Of a stretch of DNA of 64,000 nt, positions 16,931-26,296 are shown piece after piece (position 1 is the stretch's first letter; each line of letters starts with the position of its first letter). The position numbers and the translations under genes are program-made. Where the stretch lies: assembly GCF_000344805.1 (NCBI RefSeq), contig NC_020453.1:992001-1056000 (forward strand). Reading direction: 5' to 3'. Source of the stretch: Bradyrhizobium oligotrophicum S58. Its GTDB lineage: Bacteria > Pseudomonadota > Alphaproteobacteria > Rhizobiales > Xanthobacteraceae. The notes below the pieces were generated by a model, which did no database searches, was not told the DNA's origin, and saw only the letters and a program-made list of their open reading frames with translations.

Positions 16931-17254
16931 TCAAACACGCTGATCTATAGAAGAATCGCAACTCAGTTCAGCAATCGGTATCGCGAGTTGAGCTGGTGCG
17001 AGTGCGATCGAACCGTCATAGCCCGCCATCACTGGCCACACGAAGCCACCCTGGTCGATGCGTTTGGTGTTTCCGTCCCAGAACAGGACCTTCAGGATCG
17101 ATGCCTTCTTGCGGCGGAACGCAAAGAGGTGGCCGGAGCACGGGTCCATCTTCAGCGCCTCCTGGACCAGCATTGCAAGGCCGTCCATGTTCTTGCGCAT
17201 GTCGGTGTAGCCGAGCGCCAGGTGCGCCTTCACGCCTGCAGGAACGAACATCAT
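16931..17254 (-). CDS. tnpB: IS66 accessory protein TnpB
   Basis: 107 aa with the classical TnpB signature: AHLALGYTDMRKNMDGLAML, LFAFRRKKASILKVLFWDGN and QGGFVWPVMAGYDG. The C-terminus departs from the family after LSCDSS, near the deletion joint, and the central 'GLCLF/YKRLE' segment is shortened to TKRIDQ. TnpB is required for IS66 transposition, though its biochemical role is unclear. Its start overlaps the end of tnpA. Confidence 0.8.
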   Translation of the reverse strand: MMFVPAGVKAHLALGYTDMRKNMDGLAMLVQEALKMDPCSGHLFAFRRKKASILKVLFWDGNTKRIDQGGFVWPVMAGYDGSIALAPAQLAIPIAELSCDSSIDQRV

Positions 17255-18147
17255 TGCGCTGCATCTCCGCTCTCGCTCTGCGCTCGCACCGCATCCGGAT
17301 CGCTGTCGGCGGGAGCGAAGACAGGCCGTGCATCATGGAGCTCGACGGCCAGCATGGCCTCCGGGGGACGTCCGAGATCGCGCAGGGCGCGCGCAACGGG
17401 CATGTCGTCGGGCAGCACGATGCGGGCGGGCTTGGAGCGCTTCCCTTGCGCGATGCCGAACTGCGCGCGCCAGCGGAACAGCAGCCCGGTGACGATCCCG
17501 TGCTTGCGCGCGACGGCAGAGACCTTGGCGCCTGGTAGCTCGGTTTGCCTGGAAATCGCGAGCCTCTCTTTGTCACTGAAGAAGCGGCGAGCCGGCGTTT
17601 TGGCCGCGGCCGGATCGCCGATTTCGGCGGCTGTCAAGCGGCGTTCGGGCTGTGAGTTTCTAGCACTAGTGCTAACGGGCGGACGGGCTGAGGGATGAAG
17701 ATGGGCGCGCCAGTCGATCGTGACCTCGCCGGCGGCCAGTCGGTCGCGCCATTTGCGCAGCGAATGCGGCGACAGCTGCATCGCCGCAGCGTAGGCACGG
17801 AGCTCCATTCCGCTCCAGCTCAGCGCCTCGACATGCATCGCCCAGAACGCCTGCGAGGGCCGATTGCGCACATCCGAAGTGACCGTGAACCTACGCTGCT
17901 TCTGCTTTCGAAGCGCCTTTTCCCGCTCTTCCCGGGCGCGCTCGCGGCGCAATTCCGCCTGATATTTCTTAAGCTTAAGCGCAGTCTCATTGTGGGCCGG
18001 CCGCCTCAGCCAACGCCGCAGAGTGTTCTCGGTCAGACGTTGTTGCTGGCAGAATTTGCGGATTCGGAGACCGCTCCGACGCCACGCTTCGATGTGCAGC
18101 GGCCACCATTCGCGGCGCGCTCTGTTCTCGAACTGTCTGGATCCCAC
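17251..18147 (-). CDS. tnpA: IS66 accessory protein TnpA (long form)
   Basis: 298 aa. The N-terminal half holds two helix-turn-helix-like repeats of the form 'WxxHIEAWRRSGLxIxxFCQQxxLxxxTLRRW' (near residues 14-45 and 101-135). The C-terminal part (FFSDKERLAISRQTELPGAK, then VSAVARKHGIVTGLLFRWRA) is a transposase-like HTH, ending in the typical LPDDMPVARALRDLGRPPEA block. IS66 TnpA is normally about 130 aa, so this is the extended version seen in rhizobial elements. Confidence 0.75.
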   Translation of the reverse strand: MGSRQFENRARREWWPLHIEAWRRSGLRIRKFCQQQRLTENTLRRWLRRPAHNETALKLKKYQAELRRERAREEREKALRKQKQRRFTVTSDVRNRPSQAFWAMHVEALSWSGMELRAYAAAMQLSPHSLRKWRDRLAAGEVTIDWRAHLHPSARPPVSTSARNSQPERRLTAAEIGDPAAAKTPARRFFSDKERLAISRQTELPGAKVSAVARKHGIVTGLLFRWRAQFGIAQGKRSKPARIVLPDDMPVARALRDLGRPPEAMLAVELHDARPVFAPADSDPDAVRAQSESGDAAQ

Positions 18148-18407
18148 AGGAGATACTCCACGGCAGCAGAGAACCCGAAATGGAACGACAACACACGAGG
18201 GGGAAGGTGTGCAGAGACCGGACGGTTACGGGGCGACGTTTTAGGGCAAGATAAAAGCGGCTCGCCGGTTGATCAGCAAGCCATTGACATGGCTCGCGTT
18301 CAACCGTGCCGGCCGGTCGGAGCGCGAGCCGCGCGCATTGTCTTCGTCAGCAGGATCAATGCTGTTTCCGGCACTTCAGCGTCAGCCTGTGCTGCGAGGC
18401 GCCGCAC

Positions 18408-20168
18408 ATGAGCAGCGGCGAGCGCGAATTCCGCATCCGCCCGGGCCGCATCCGTCATGGACGTGAGCGGAAGGCCAAGAGCTTCATCAATCGAGTCCTG
18501 CGCGCCGCGAACGCCGCAGGCCACGTCAGCCCGCTGACGGCGATCGATGGACGCCGGACGGTTCGCGCCCATTCGACCTTCGGCCGCGGCCGTCTCAGCT
18601 TCAGTCGCGAGCGCCTCTTTGTCCCGGTTCGCCGTGTCATGGTGAAGGCCCGCATCGCAAGGCACAAGGGCCGCGCGTTTCGGTCAGCGCCGCTGTCGAT
18701 GCATCTGACCTATCTCAAACGGGAGGGGGTCACCCGTGATGGCGATCCGGCAAGGATGTTCGACGCGCAAGGTGATCACTCCGACGAGGCTGCCTTCGAG
18801 GAGCGGAGCAGCAACGACCGGCATCATTTCCGGTTCATCGTCTCGCCGGAGGACGCGGCCGACATGGTGGACCTCAGAGCCTTCACCCGAGATCTGATGC
18901 GGCAGATGGAGGCCGATCTGTCGACGCGTCTTGAGTGGATCGCGGTTGATCATTGGAACACGGATCATCCGCACGTTCATGTGCTCGTCCGCGGCGTCGA
19001 TGAGACGGACGCAGATCTGGTGATTGCCCGCGACTATATCGGCAGGGGCCTGCGCTCCCGGGCCGAGGAGCTGGTCGCGCTCGAGCTCGGTCCGAAGCCG
19101 GAGCATGATATCCGCAACGCCCTCGAACGAGAGATCACGGCAGATCGCTGGACGCGGCTCGATCGCGAAATCCGCATGGCGTCCGATGAGCTGGGTGCCA
19201 TCGATCTCCGTCAGCACGTGGCAGGTCGTCCAGATCCCGAGGTTCTCCGCCTGATGCGAGGGCGCCTGCAATATCTGGAGCGTATGGGGCTGGCCGCGGC
19301 AGCCGGGCCCAACGAGTGGATGGTTGAGCTCGGTGCAGAGCGGCAGCTCCGCGAGCTCGGCACGCGCGATGACATCATCAGGACGATGCATCAGGCATTC
19401 GCCCGCGGCGGCGAGGAGCGGAGCGCCGCGGACTACGTCATCAATGGCGTCGATACCTCATCCCCCATCGTGGGCCGGTTGGTCGATCGTGGACTGCATG
19501 ACGAGCTGACCGGCGAAGCCTATGCGGTGGTCGACGGCATCGACGGCCGCGCCCATCACGTCCGCTTCCGCGGGATCGAGGCGTTTGCGCAGGCGCCTCA
19601 GCTTGGCGGCATCGTCGAGATCAGGCGCTTTGGCGCGCCGGACGAGGCGCGGCCGACCCTGGTCCTGGCGACGCGCTCGGATCTTGCCCTGGCTGATCAG
19701 ATCAAGGCCGAGGGTGCGACCTGGCTCGATCATCGGCTGGTCGAGCGCGAGCCCGTCTCTGTCGCCTCCAGTGGATTTGGCGCGGAGGTGAGGGGCGCGC
19801 TGCGCAGCCGGGCAGAGCAGCTCGTCGAACGGGGACTGGCGCAGAGACACGGCCAGCAGATCGTCCCGCAACGGGATCTTCTGAAGACGCTGCGCCGGCA
19901 GGAGCTCGAATCCGTAGGCGCGCGGCTGTCGGTGACCAACAGCTTGCCGCAGCTGCCGGTGGCTGCTGGCGAACAGATCTCGGGAATCTATCGCCAGCGA
20001 CTTGTCCTCGCCTCCGGCCGCTTCGCCCTGATCGACAATGGTCTCGGCTTCTACCTCGTGCCGTGGTCCCGCGACATCGATCACCGGCTCGGTCAGAAGG
20101 TCACAGGCCTTGCCAAGACCGGCGGCATCGAATGGCAGCTTGGCCGCAAGCGCAATCTCAGTCTTTAG
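18408..20168 (+). CDS. rlxS: VirD2/RlxS-like conjugative relaxase (DUF3363)
   Basis: 586 aa. The N-terminal relaxase domain has the metal-binding histidines in WNTDHPHVHVLVRGVDE (near residue 185) and FIVSPEDAADMVDLRAFTR just before it. The candidate nicking Tyr lies in the N-terminal MHLTYLKREGV block. The C-terminal half is a DUF3363 region (from about residue 270). The enzyme nicks oriT and pilots the strand into the recipient with TraG. The ATG at 18408 starts the conserved MSSGEREFRIRPGRI motif. It is the first gene downstream of the IS66 element, so it may have lost its native promoter or traF-coupled transcription. Confidence 0.85.
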   Translation: MSSGEREFRIRPGRIRHGRERKAKSFINRVLRAANAAGHVSPLTAIDGRRTVRAHSTFGRGRLSFSRERLFVPVRRVMVKARIARHKGRAFRSAPLSMHLTYLKREGVTRDGDPARMFDAQGDHSDEAAFEERSSNDRHHFRFIVSPEDAADMVDLRAFTRDLMRQMEADLSTRLEWIAVDHWNTDHPHVHVLVRGVDETDADLVIARDYIGRGLRSRAEELVALELGPKPEHDIRNALEREITADRWTRLDREIRMASDELGAIDLRQHVAGRPDPEVLRLMRGRLQYLERMGLAAAAGPNEWMVELGAERQLRELGTRDDIIRTMHQAFARGGEERSAADYVINGVDTSSPIVGRLVDRGLHDELTGEAYAVVDGIDGRAHHVRFRGIEAFAQAPQLGGIVEIRRFGAPDEARPTLVLATRSDLALADQIKAEGATWLDHRLVEREPVSVASSGFGAEVRGALRSRAEQLVERGLAQRHGQQIVPQRDLLKTLRRQELESVGARLSVTNSLPQLPVAAGEQISGIYRQRLVLASGRFALIDNGLGFYLVPWSRDIDHRLGQKVTGLAKTGGIEWQLGRKRNLSL

Positions 20169-20185
20169 CAGTCGGGAGACACCAC

Positions 20186-22180
20186 ATGCCTGCGACCCGA
20201 ATCCAATGGGCACAGTTGCTCACCGTCTTGCTGATCAACCTGCTTGCGATCTGGACGGCGACCGAGTGGACGGCCTGGCGGCTTGCCTTCCAACCGCGAT
20301 TGGGGGCGCCGTGGTTCATCCTGGCCAGCTGGCCTGTCTATTTCCCTCCGACCTTCTTCTGGTGGTGGTTCATCTACGATGCCTATGCGCCCTCCATCTT
20401 TACCGAAGGTGCGGCTATCGCGGTCAGTGGCAGTCTTGCGTCGATTGCGGTTGCGATCGGCATGTCGCTCTGGCGGTCACGGGAGGCGAAAGCCGCAGCC
20501 ACCTACGGGTCGGCGCGTTGGGCCGAACCGGGCGAGGTGCGCAAGGCGGGACTGCTCGGTGAAGACGGCGTGGTCCTGGGACGGTTGGGAGCGCGCTACC
20601 TGCGCCATGATGGACCGGAGCATGTGCTCTGTTTTGCACCGACGCGGTCTGGCAAGGGCGTTGGTCTCGTGGTGCCGTCTCTTCTGACGTGGCCGGGATC
20701 GGCGATCGTTCACGATATCAAGGGCGAGAATTGGCAGCTGACGGCAGGATTTCGCGCGCGGCACGGCCAGGTATTCCTGTTCGACCCGACCAATCCGAAT
20801 GCCTCAGCCTACAATCCACTTCTCGAGGTCAGGCGAGGGCCCTCCGAGGTGCGTGACGTGCAGAATGTTGCCGACGTGCTGGTGGATCCCGAGGGATCTC
20901 TCGACAAGCGCAATCATTGGGAAAAGACCAGCCATTCGCTTCTGGTCGGTGCCATCCTGCACGTTCTCTATGCCGAGCCCGACAAGACCTTGGCCGGTGT
21001 TGCCGCGTTCCTCTCCGACCCCCGGCGCACGATCGAGGCGACGTTGATGGCGATGATGGCGACGCATCATCTGGGCGCAGCCGGGCCGCACCCGGTGGTG
21101 GCATCGACAGCGCGCGAGCTTCTGAACAAATCGGAGAATGAGCGCTCGGGCGTCCTTTCAACGGCGATGTCATTCCTCGGTCTTTACCGGGATCCGGTGG
21201 TGGCTGCTGTCACGGGGAGATGTGATTGGCACATTTCTGATCTGGTTGCAGGGGAGGAGCCCGCGACGCTGTATCTCGTCGTGCCGCCATCCGACATCTC
21301 ACGCACCAAGCCGCTCATTCGTCTGGTTCTGAACCAGATCGGCCGGCGTTTGACCGAGGATCTCAAGGCAAAGCAGAGCCGTCATCGCGTCCTGATGATG
21401 CTGGACGAGTTTCCGGCATTGGGCCGGCTCGACTTCTTCGAATCCGCTCTCGCCTTCATGGCTGGGTACGGCATCAAGAGCTTCCTGATTGCGCAATCGC
21501 TCAATCAGATCGAGAAGGCCTATGGGCAGAACAATGCCATTCTGGACAACTGCCATGTCCGCGTCAGCTTCGCGACCAATGACGAGCGAACCGCCAAGCG
21601 CGTCTCGGACGCGCTCGGCACCGCAACCGAAATGCGGGCCGTGAAGAATTATGCCGGGCATCGCCTGGCGCCATGGTTGGGTCACCTGATGGTGTCGCGC
21701 CAGGAGACGCCGCGTCCGCTCCTGACGCCGGGCGAGGTGATGCAGTTGCCGGCGGCCGATGAGATCGTGATGGTCGCCGGCGCTCCACCGATCCGCGCCA
21801 GGAAGGTGCGCTATTTCGAGGACCACAGACTGGTCTTGCGTATCCTGCCGCCGCCGGACGTCGCCAGGACCAGAGTGTCTGCGGGTGCGGATGACTGGTC
21901 ATCGCTTGCGCCCCTCACGCCCGTGCTCGACGGATCAAAGCGGACAGTGCCCACCGAGACAAGGGACGAGGACGCCAATGGCGGCTTGCGGCGCGAGCCG
22001 GAGCTGTCGCAGCACGAAGCGATCGCGATCGAAGCAAAAAGCCCAGATCCGGCGGACGAGTTTTCTGTCGTGTTCGATGACGATGATGGGATGACGCAGC
22101 AGGGCCGCTCGCGCGATGTGAGCACGACGCGAATTGCGCGTCAGGCCGCGCTCGACCCGCGTGATGACATGGGCTTGTGA
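20186..22180 (+). CDS. traG: Type IV coupling protein TraG/VirD4
   Basis: 664 aa. Two N-terminal membrane helices (LLTVLLINLLAIWTATEW; a second near residues 80-95) precede the hexameric ATPase. Walker A PTRSGKGVGLV is near residue 152 and Walker B VLMMLDEFPALG near 404, with the family block FLIAQSLNQIEKAYG after it. It links the relaxase-DNA complex to the Trb channel. It lies 17 bases after rlxS and ends 10 bases before the copG-like gene, consistent with one operon. Confidence 0.92.
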   Translation: MPATRIQWAQLLTVLLINLLAIWTATEWTAWRLAFQPRLGAPWFILASWPVYFPPTFFWWWFIYDAYAPSIFTEGAAIAVSGSLASIAVAIGMSLWRSREAKAAATYGSARWAEPGEVRKAGLLGEDGVVLGRLGARYLRHDGPEHVLCFAPTRSGKGVGLVVPSLLTWPGSAIVHDIKGENWQLTAGFRARHGQVFLFDPTNPNASAYNPLLEVRRGPSEVRDVQNVADVLVDPEGSLDKRNHWEKTSHSLLVGAILHVLYAEPDKTLAGVAAFLSDPRRTIEATLMAMMATHHLGAAGPHPVVASTARELLNKSENERSGVLSTAMSFLGLYRDPVVAAVTGRCDWHISDLVAGEEPATLYLVVPPSDISRTKPLIRLVLNQIGRRLTEDLKAKQSRHRVLMMLDEFPALGRLDFFESALAFMAGYGIKSFLIAQSLNQIEKAYGQNNAILDNCHVRVSFATNDERTAKRVSDALGTATEMRAVKNYAGHRLAPWLGHLMVSRQETPRPLLTPGEVMQLPAADEIVMVAGAPPIRARKVRYFEDHRLVLRILPPPDVARTRVSAGADDWSSLAPLTPVLDGSKRTVPTETRDEDANGGLRREPELSQHEAIAIEAKSPDPADEFSVVFDDDDGMTQQGRSRDVSTTRIARQAALDPRDDMGL

Positions 22181-22190
22181 GGACGAAACG

Positions 22191-22619
22191 ATGCGGGACC
22201 GAATGAACGTCTACTTCCCGCCGGAACTGCTGCGGCAGATCGTAGAGCTCGCCGATCGCAGGAAGCTTTCGCGCTCGGCGATCGTCGAGGCGGCGGTTCA
22301 GTCGTTCCTGTCGCCCGATGCGGCTGATCGGCGCGAGGCGGCGCTCACACGCCGGCTCGACCGGCTGTCGCGGCAGATGCAGCGGCTCGAGCGCGATGTC
22401 GGCATCCTCGCCGAGACGCACGCGCTGTTCGTTCGTTTCTGGCTGACCGTGACGCCCCCGCTGCCGTCCGAAGCGCAGGCCGCAGCGCAGATCAAGGGAC
22501 GCGAGCGGTTCGAAGGCTTTGTCGAGGCGCTGGGTCGCCGGCTGCAGAAAGGACAGAGCTTCCTGCGCGAAATCCCTGAGGATTTCGTCAGACCGCCGTC
22601 GAGCGAGCCCGGCTCCTGA
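22191..22619 (+). CDS. CopG-type ribbon-helix-helix protein of the transfer operon
   Basis: 142 aa. The N-terminal ribbon-helix-helix motif (MNVYFPPELLRQIVELADRR, then KLSRSAIVEAAVQSFL) precedes a coiled coil (RLDRLSRQMQRLERDVGIL) and a conserved LAETHALFVRFWLTVTPPLP block. In trb-type ICEs such a gene sits between traG and trbB and is thought to act in oriT or promoter binding. A paralogue lies 160 bases downstream. Confidence 0.8.
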   Translation: MRDRMNVYFPPELLRQIVELADRRKLSRSAIVEAAVQSFLSPDAADRREAALTRRLDRLSRQMQRLERDVGILAETHALFVRFWLTVTPPLPSEAQAAAQIKGRERFEGFVEALGRRLQKGQSFLREIPEDFVRPPSSEPGS

Positions 22620-22777
22620 AGCAGAGGAAGCGTCGATCGAGACCGTCCAGCGCCCGGGGGGGAGCTTGGAATCTACGCCAGAGTTTCTTTTCGCGCGCTG
22701 CGCTGCGAACGATCGAACCTTGCGCGTGCCAGGCCAGGGAAGCTGACCTAATCGACGGACCAGATGAGGTCCGAACG

Positions 22778-23317
22778 ATGAAGAACAAAGTCACTTTCCA
22801 GCTCTCCAGCGAAATTCTCGCCCGCCTCGCCGGCGCAGCCGAGGAAAGATGTGTGAACCGCGCGATCGTCGTGGAAAAGGCGCTCGAACGGTTTCTAGCC
22901 CAGCCGCTGGACGGACCAATCCCTGCGCATGATCGCCTGCAGAATCTGGAGCAGCAGCTGCAGGCCATCCAGCGCGATATCGAGGTCCTCAATGAGACGG
23001 TCGCCCTTCATGCACGCTACCATTTGGCGGTGACGTCGCTGGCGGATCAGGAGAGCGCGGGCGCGGCAGGAGACGGCGATCGTGATTTCGACCAGGCGAT
23101 GCGGATTGGCGCGATCCAGCAGCTGCAGCGTCACTTGTCGGAAAGGCCGCGAGAGACGCGGCCCGATGGCGGTGCGCGAGCCAGTCAGGTGAGCCCGCCA
23201 TTTCCGGCTCAACTTCGCCGTGCCGAGCCTTCGATTGCCCAGGTGTCCTGGGGCGTGCCCGCCGCCGGGGAGGGCGGCGAGGATCCCTTTCGCCTCCCGC
23301 CTCAAGCAAGCCGTTGA
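22778..23317 (+). CDS. Second ribbon-helix-helix protein, paralogue of the upstream gene
   Basis: 179 aa with the same plan: VTFQLSSEILARLAGAAEER, then VNRAIVVEKALERFL, a coiled coil (LQNLEQQLQAIQRDIEVL) and NETVALHARYHLAVTSLAD. Sequence identity with its neighbour is clear in pattern but low. The C-terminal ~70 residues are polar and Pro/Arg-rich and look disordered. It overlaps or abuts the MFS gene and may regulate it. This pair interrupts the usual copG-trbB junction, so it was probably acquired as cargo together with the transporter. Confidence 0.7.
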   Translation: MKNKVTFQLSSEILARLAGAAEERCVNRAIVVEKALERFLAQPLDGPIPAHDRLQNLEQQLQAIQRDIEVLNETVALHARYHLAVTSLADQESAGAAGDGDRDFDQAMRIGAIQQLQRHLSERPRETRPDGGARASQVSPPFPAQLRRAEPSIAQVSWGVPAAGEGGEDPFRLPPQASR

Positions 23318-23351
23318 GCGATCTTACGACCACGCAGATCACGGCACTCCG

Positions 23352-24725
23352 TTGTCGGCCTACACCTTCGGCCGCAAGGGCATCGAAGCCGGAGACCAAG
23401 GCCAGCGCGAGATCACGGGCTGGCGGCTCGCCGCCCTGGTGTTTCTGCCCTTCGCGATGGGCTACTTCCTGTCCTATCTGTTTCGCACCATCAATGGACT
23501 CGTCTCTGCCAGTCTTGCCTCAGAGCTCGGGTTGAACGCGGCCGATCTTGGTCTGATCACGGCGGCCTACTTCCTGGTCCTTGCGGCTGCCCAGATCCCG
23601 GTCGGCATGATGCTCGATCGCTATGGCCCGCGGCGGGTTCAGAGCGCGCTTCTTGTCGTCGCGGCCTTGGGCGCGGAAGCCTTCGCAAGGTCGTCGGGGC
23701 CGCTCTCGCTGCTCCTCTCACGCGCCCTGATCGGGCTCGGGGTCGCTGCGGCTCTGACCGCGGGCCTGAAAGCCATCGTTCTATGGTTTCCGCGCGAGCG
23801 GGTGGCGTTGGTCAATGGGTACATGGTCATGCTCGGAGCGCTTGGCGCCGTCAGCGCGACGGTCCCTGCGGAAGCCATCCTGGTGAAGACGGGATGGCGC
23901 GGCCTGTTTGACATCCTGGCGGTCGCGACAGCTGCAGCGGCGATCCTGATCTATTGCCTGGTGCCGGAGCGCGAAACGCAGGCGTCGTCCGCGTCGGAAG
24001 CAGGTGGCTTGCGGAGCATTCTTCGCGACGTCCGGTTCTGGAGGGTCGCGCCGCTATCCGGAGCCTGCATCGGATCGGCGTGGTCGCTCCAGGGCTTATG
24101 GGCCTCCGCGTGGCTGGCCGACGTGGAGGGCATGACCCGCGCCCAGGTCGTGACGGCGCTGTGCGTGACGGCCCTCATGCTCAGCCTCGGCGCGTGGATG
24201 CTCGGCGCGCTCGCCAACTGGACGCGTCGCAGGGGAGTAGGCCCAGAGCGCTTGCTGGCCTTGATCGCAGTGGTCTTCATGGCGGCTCAGCTGGCGCTGG
24301 TGTGGCGGTTGCCATTGCCGGCGATCGCGCCATGGCTGATCATCGCGGTCGTCGGCGCCGCTACCGTACTCAGCTTTGCGATCATATCGGACTATTTCCC
24401 GAAGGAGATGGCCGGCCGCGCCAACGGGGCGTTGAACGTGGTGCATTTCGGGTGGGGGTTTCTTGCTCAGTACGGGATCGGTGTATTGCTGACGCAATGG
24501 CCGCAATCCAATGGGCACTATCCTGTCATTGCCTATCAGGTTGCCTTCGGGGTGAACCTGGCGCTGCAGGCAGCAGCACTGATCTGGTTTGCCGCTCCGC
24601 GAGAACAGAGACCGCGGTCGGCGCAGGCGAGCAGCGGGACCGAGATTGTCATGACTGACCTCGTCGCGGCCTCGGGCGAGCGTCGGGCTCTCGCTCGCGA
24701 GTCGGTCAGGCGTGCCAGCTGGTGA
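23352..24725 (+). CDS. MFS transporter inserted between copG and trbB
   Basis: About 457 aa with twelve hydrophobic segments. The MFS loop motif between TM2 and TM3 is QIPVGMMLDRYGPRRVQS; other helices include RLAALVFLPFAMGYFLSYLF (TM1) and LSLLLSRALIGLGVAAALTA. No substrate can be predicted; it resembles CynX/NNP-like small-solute carriers. The start is uncertain: the TTG at 23352 is shown, but the frame is open to 23220 and no good ribosome site is visible. Such a gene is not part of the conjugation machinery, so it is cargo. Confidence 0.75.
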   Translation: MSAYTFGRKGIEAGDQGQREITGWRLAALVFLPFAMGYFLSYLFRTINGLVSASLASELGLNAADLGLITAAYFLVLAAAQIPVGMMLDRYGPRRVQSALLVVAALGAEAFARSSGPLSLLLSRALIGLGVAAALTAGLKAIVLWFPRERVALVNGYMVMLGALGAVSATVPAEAILVKTGWRGLFDILAVATAAAAILIYCLVPERETQASSASEAGGLRSILRDVRFWRVAPLSGACIGSAWSLQGLWASAWLADVEGMTRAQVVTALCVTALMLSLGAWMLGALANWTRRRGVGPERLLALIAVVFMAAQLALVWRLPLPAIAPWLIIAVVGAATVLSFAIISDYFPKEMAGRANGALNVVHFGWGFLAQYGIGVLLTQWPQSNGHYPVIAYQVAFGVNLALQAAALIWFAAPREQRPRSAQASSGTEIVMTDLVAASGERRALARESVRRASW

Positions 24726-25007
24726 GCCCACGCTGCAGCGCGGGTCCTCATCATGAGCCGCGATATAACAACGACCTCCTTTCCGTGGCTGTGAGATGAG
24801 CGCCTTCAGCGGCCTTTGATCGGAGCGGAGAAAGCTGCGTGCTCATCCATCGGTTCGCTCGTGTCCCCAGCCGATGCAATCGTGTGGCGTCTACGCTTTC
24901 CTTCGCCGCGCTACGCGCGAGACGCTGTTGGTCTTGCCCCTGCAACAGGTCTGCATCTTTGATCACCCCAGGCGACGCAGATGATCGCGCAATGATCGGA
25001 GGTGAGA
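24726..25007. other. Intergenic stretch before trbB
   Basis: About 280 bases with no gene. A Shine-Dalgarno sequence GGAGG at 24998-25002 fixes the trbB start at the GTG 25008. A promoter for the trb operon is likely here because the MFS insertion separates trbB from traG. Confidence 0.4.
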
Positions 25008-25973
25008 GTGACCGGCTTCATCCAGACACAGCGCATCGCTCGTAGCGCCCGCATGCTGCGGACGGCATTGGGGCCTGCCATCGCGCGTCATCTCGACGAT
25101 CAATCCGTCGTGGAGATCATGCTCAATCCGGATGGCCGGCTCTGGATCGATCGGCTCGCGTCTGGCTTGGCCGATACCGGTGAGAGCCTCGCTGCCGGTG
25201 ATGGCGAGCGCGTCGTCCGGCTGGTCGCGCACCACGTCGGACTCGAGGTCCATGCCGGCTCTCCGCGCGTGTCGGCGGAGCTGCCGACGACGGGCGAACG
25301 TTTTGAAGGCCTGCTGCCGCCGCTCGTTGCAGCTCCGACATTCGCCATCCGCAAGCCCGCGATCGCCGTCTTCGCGCTCGACGACTACGTGGCTTGCGGG
25401 ATTGCGACCGCAGACCAGGCCGGCGCGTTGCGGCGGGCGGTTGCCAACCGCTGCAACATTCTGGTGGCCGGCGGCACCTCGACCGGCAAGACCACGCTGG
25501 TCAATGCCTTGTTGGCTGAGGTGGCGATGACCGGCGATCGCATCGTGCTGATCGAGGATACGCTCGAGCTGCAATGCTCGGCGCCTAACCTCGTGACGCT
25601 TCGAACCAAGCAGGGTGTGGCGTCGCTTTCGGATCTGGTGCGCGCCGCGCTTCGGCTGCGCCCGGATCGCATTCCGATCGGCGAGGTCCGCGGGCCCGAG
25701 GCGCTCGATCTCGTCAAGGCCTGGGGCACCGGCCATCCCGGCGGCATCGGCACCATTCATGCCGGGTCCGCGCTCGGCACCCTCCGGCGGCTGGAGCAGC
25801 TGATTCAGGAGGCCGTCGTGACCGTCCCACGTGCTCTGATTGCCGAGACGATCAACGTGATTGCCGTTCTCGCCGGGCGCGGCTCGCAGCGGCGGCTCGG
25901 CGAGCTCGTGCGTGTCGAGGGGCTCTCACCTTGCGGAGACTACATCCTCGTTCCTTTGGGAGATCAGCGATGA
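25008..25973 (+). CDS. trbB: Conjugal transfer ATPase TrbB
   Basis: 321 aa, VirB11 type. Walker [13 protein letters not shown] is near residue 155, followed by the Asp box [12 protein letters not shown] and the Walker B-region [15 protein letters not shown], with the His box [16 protein letters not shown]. This cytoplasmic hexamer powers pilus assembly and DNA transfer. The GTG at 25008 is preferred over 25002 because of the SD spacing. It overlaps trbC by four bases. Confidence 0.93.
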   Translation: MTGFIQTQRIARSARMLRTALGPAIARHLDDQSVVEIMLNPDGRLWIDRLASGLADTGESLAAGDGERVVRLVAHHVGLEVHAGSPRVSAELPTTGERFEGLLPPLVAAPTFAIRKPAIAVFALDDYVACGIATADQAGALRRAVANRCNILVAGGTSTGKTTLVNALLAEVAMTGDRIVLIEDTLELQCSAPNLVTLRTKQGVASLSDLVRAALRLRPDRIPIGEVRGPEALDLVKAWGTGHPGGIGTIHAGSALGTLRRLEQLIQEAVVTVPRALIAETINVIAVLAGRGSQRRLGELVRVEGLSPCGDYILVPLGDQR

Positions 25974-26296
25974 GGGCGCGACTGTCCTGCTGGTCCATCG
26001 CCACGATGGCGATTGCTGCTGCCGCAGTGCTCGTGGCGGTGGCGCCGGTGCATGCGGCGGGCTCGAACATGCCTTGGGAGCAGCCGCTCAACAAGATCCT
26101 GCTTTCGGTCGAGGGACCGGTCGCCAAGATCATCGCCGTGATCATCATCATCACGACAGGTCTGTCGCTGGGTTTTGGCGAAACCTCCGGTGGCTTCCGG
26201 CGGCTCATCCAGATCGTCTTCGGTCTCTCCATCGCCTTTGCCGCCTCGAGCTTCTTCCTGTCGTTCTTCTCCTTCGGCGGCGGCGTGGTGTTCTGA
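25970..26296 (+). CDS. trbC: Conjugal pilin precursor TrbC
   Basis: 108 aa. The N-terminal export signal (SIATMAIAAAAVLVAVAPVHA) is followed by the mature prepilin with two hydrophobic helices (IIAVIIIITTGLSLGFG; IVFGLSIAFAASSFFLSFF). This is the substrate of TraF, which cyclises it in related systems. ATG overlaps the trbB stop; its own stop overlaps trbD. Confidence 0.9.
   Translation: MRARLSCWSIATMAIAAAAVLVAVAPVHAAGSNMPWEQPLNKILLSVEGPVAKIIAVIIIITTGLSLGFGETSGGFRRLIQIVFGLSIAFAASSFFLSFFSFGGGVVF

Larger units (their letters stand above)
16814..18229 (-). mobile_element. IS66-family insertion sequence with internal deletion
   Basis: Imperfect terminal inverted repeats were found. The left end reads GTAGGCATCCGGCCGCTGCA; the right end read inward on the minus strand is GTAACCGTCCGGTCTCTGCA (15 of 20 identical). 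Between them lie tnpA, tnpB and only the last 25 codons of tnpC, so about 1 kb is missing compared with the usual ~2.5 kb. No convincing eight-base target duplication flanks it (TTGCCGAC against GGGGCGAC). The element cannot move on its own. Confidence 0.7.

Noticed and set aside
16502..17698. 398-codon plus-strand frame
   Set aside because: Mostly antisense to IS66 tnpB and tnpA; no independent motif.
18230..18237. Possible IS66 target duplication
   Set aside because: GGGGCGAC on the right against TTGCCGAC on the left shares only the last four bases in phase plus chance matches; not a duplication.
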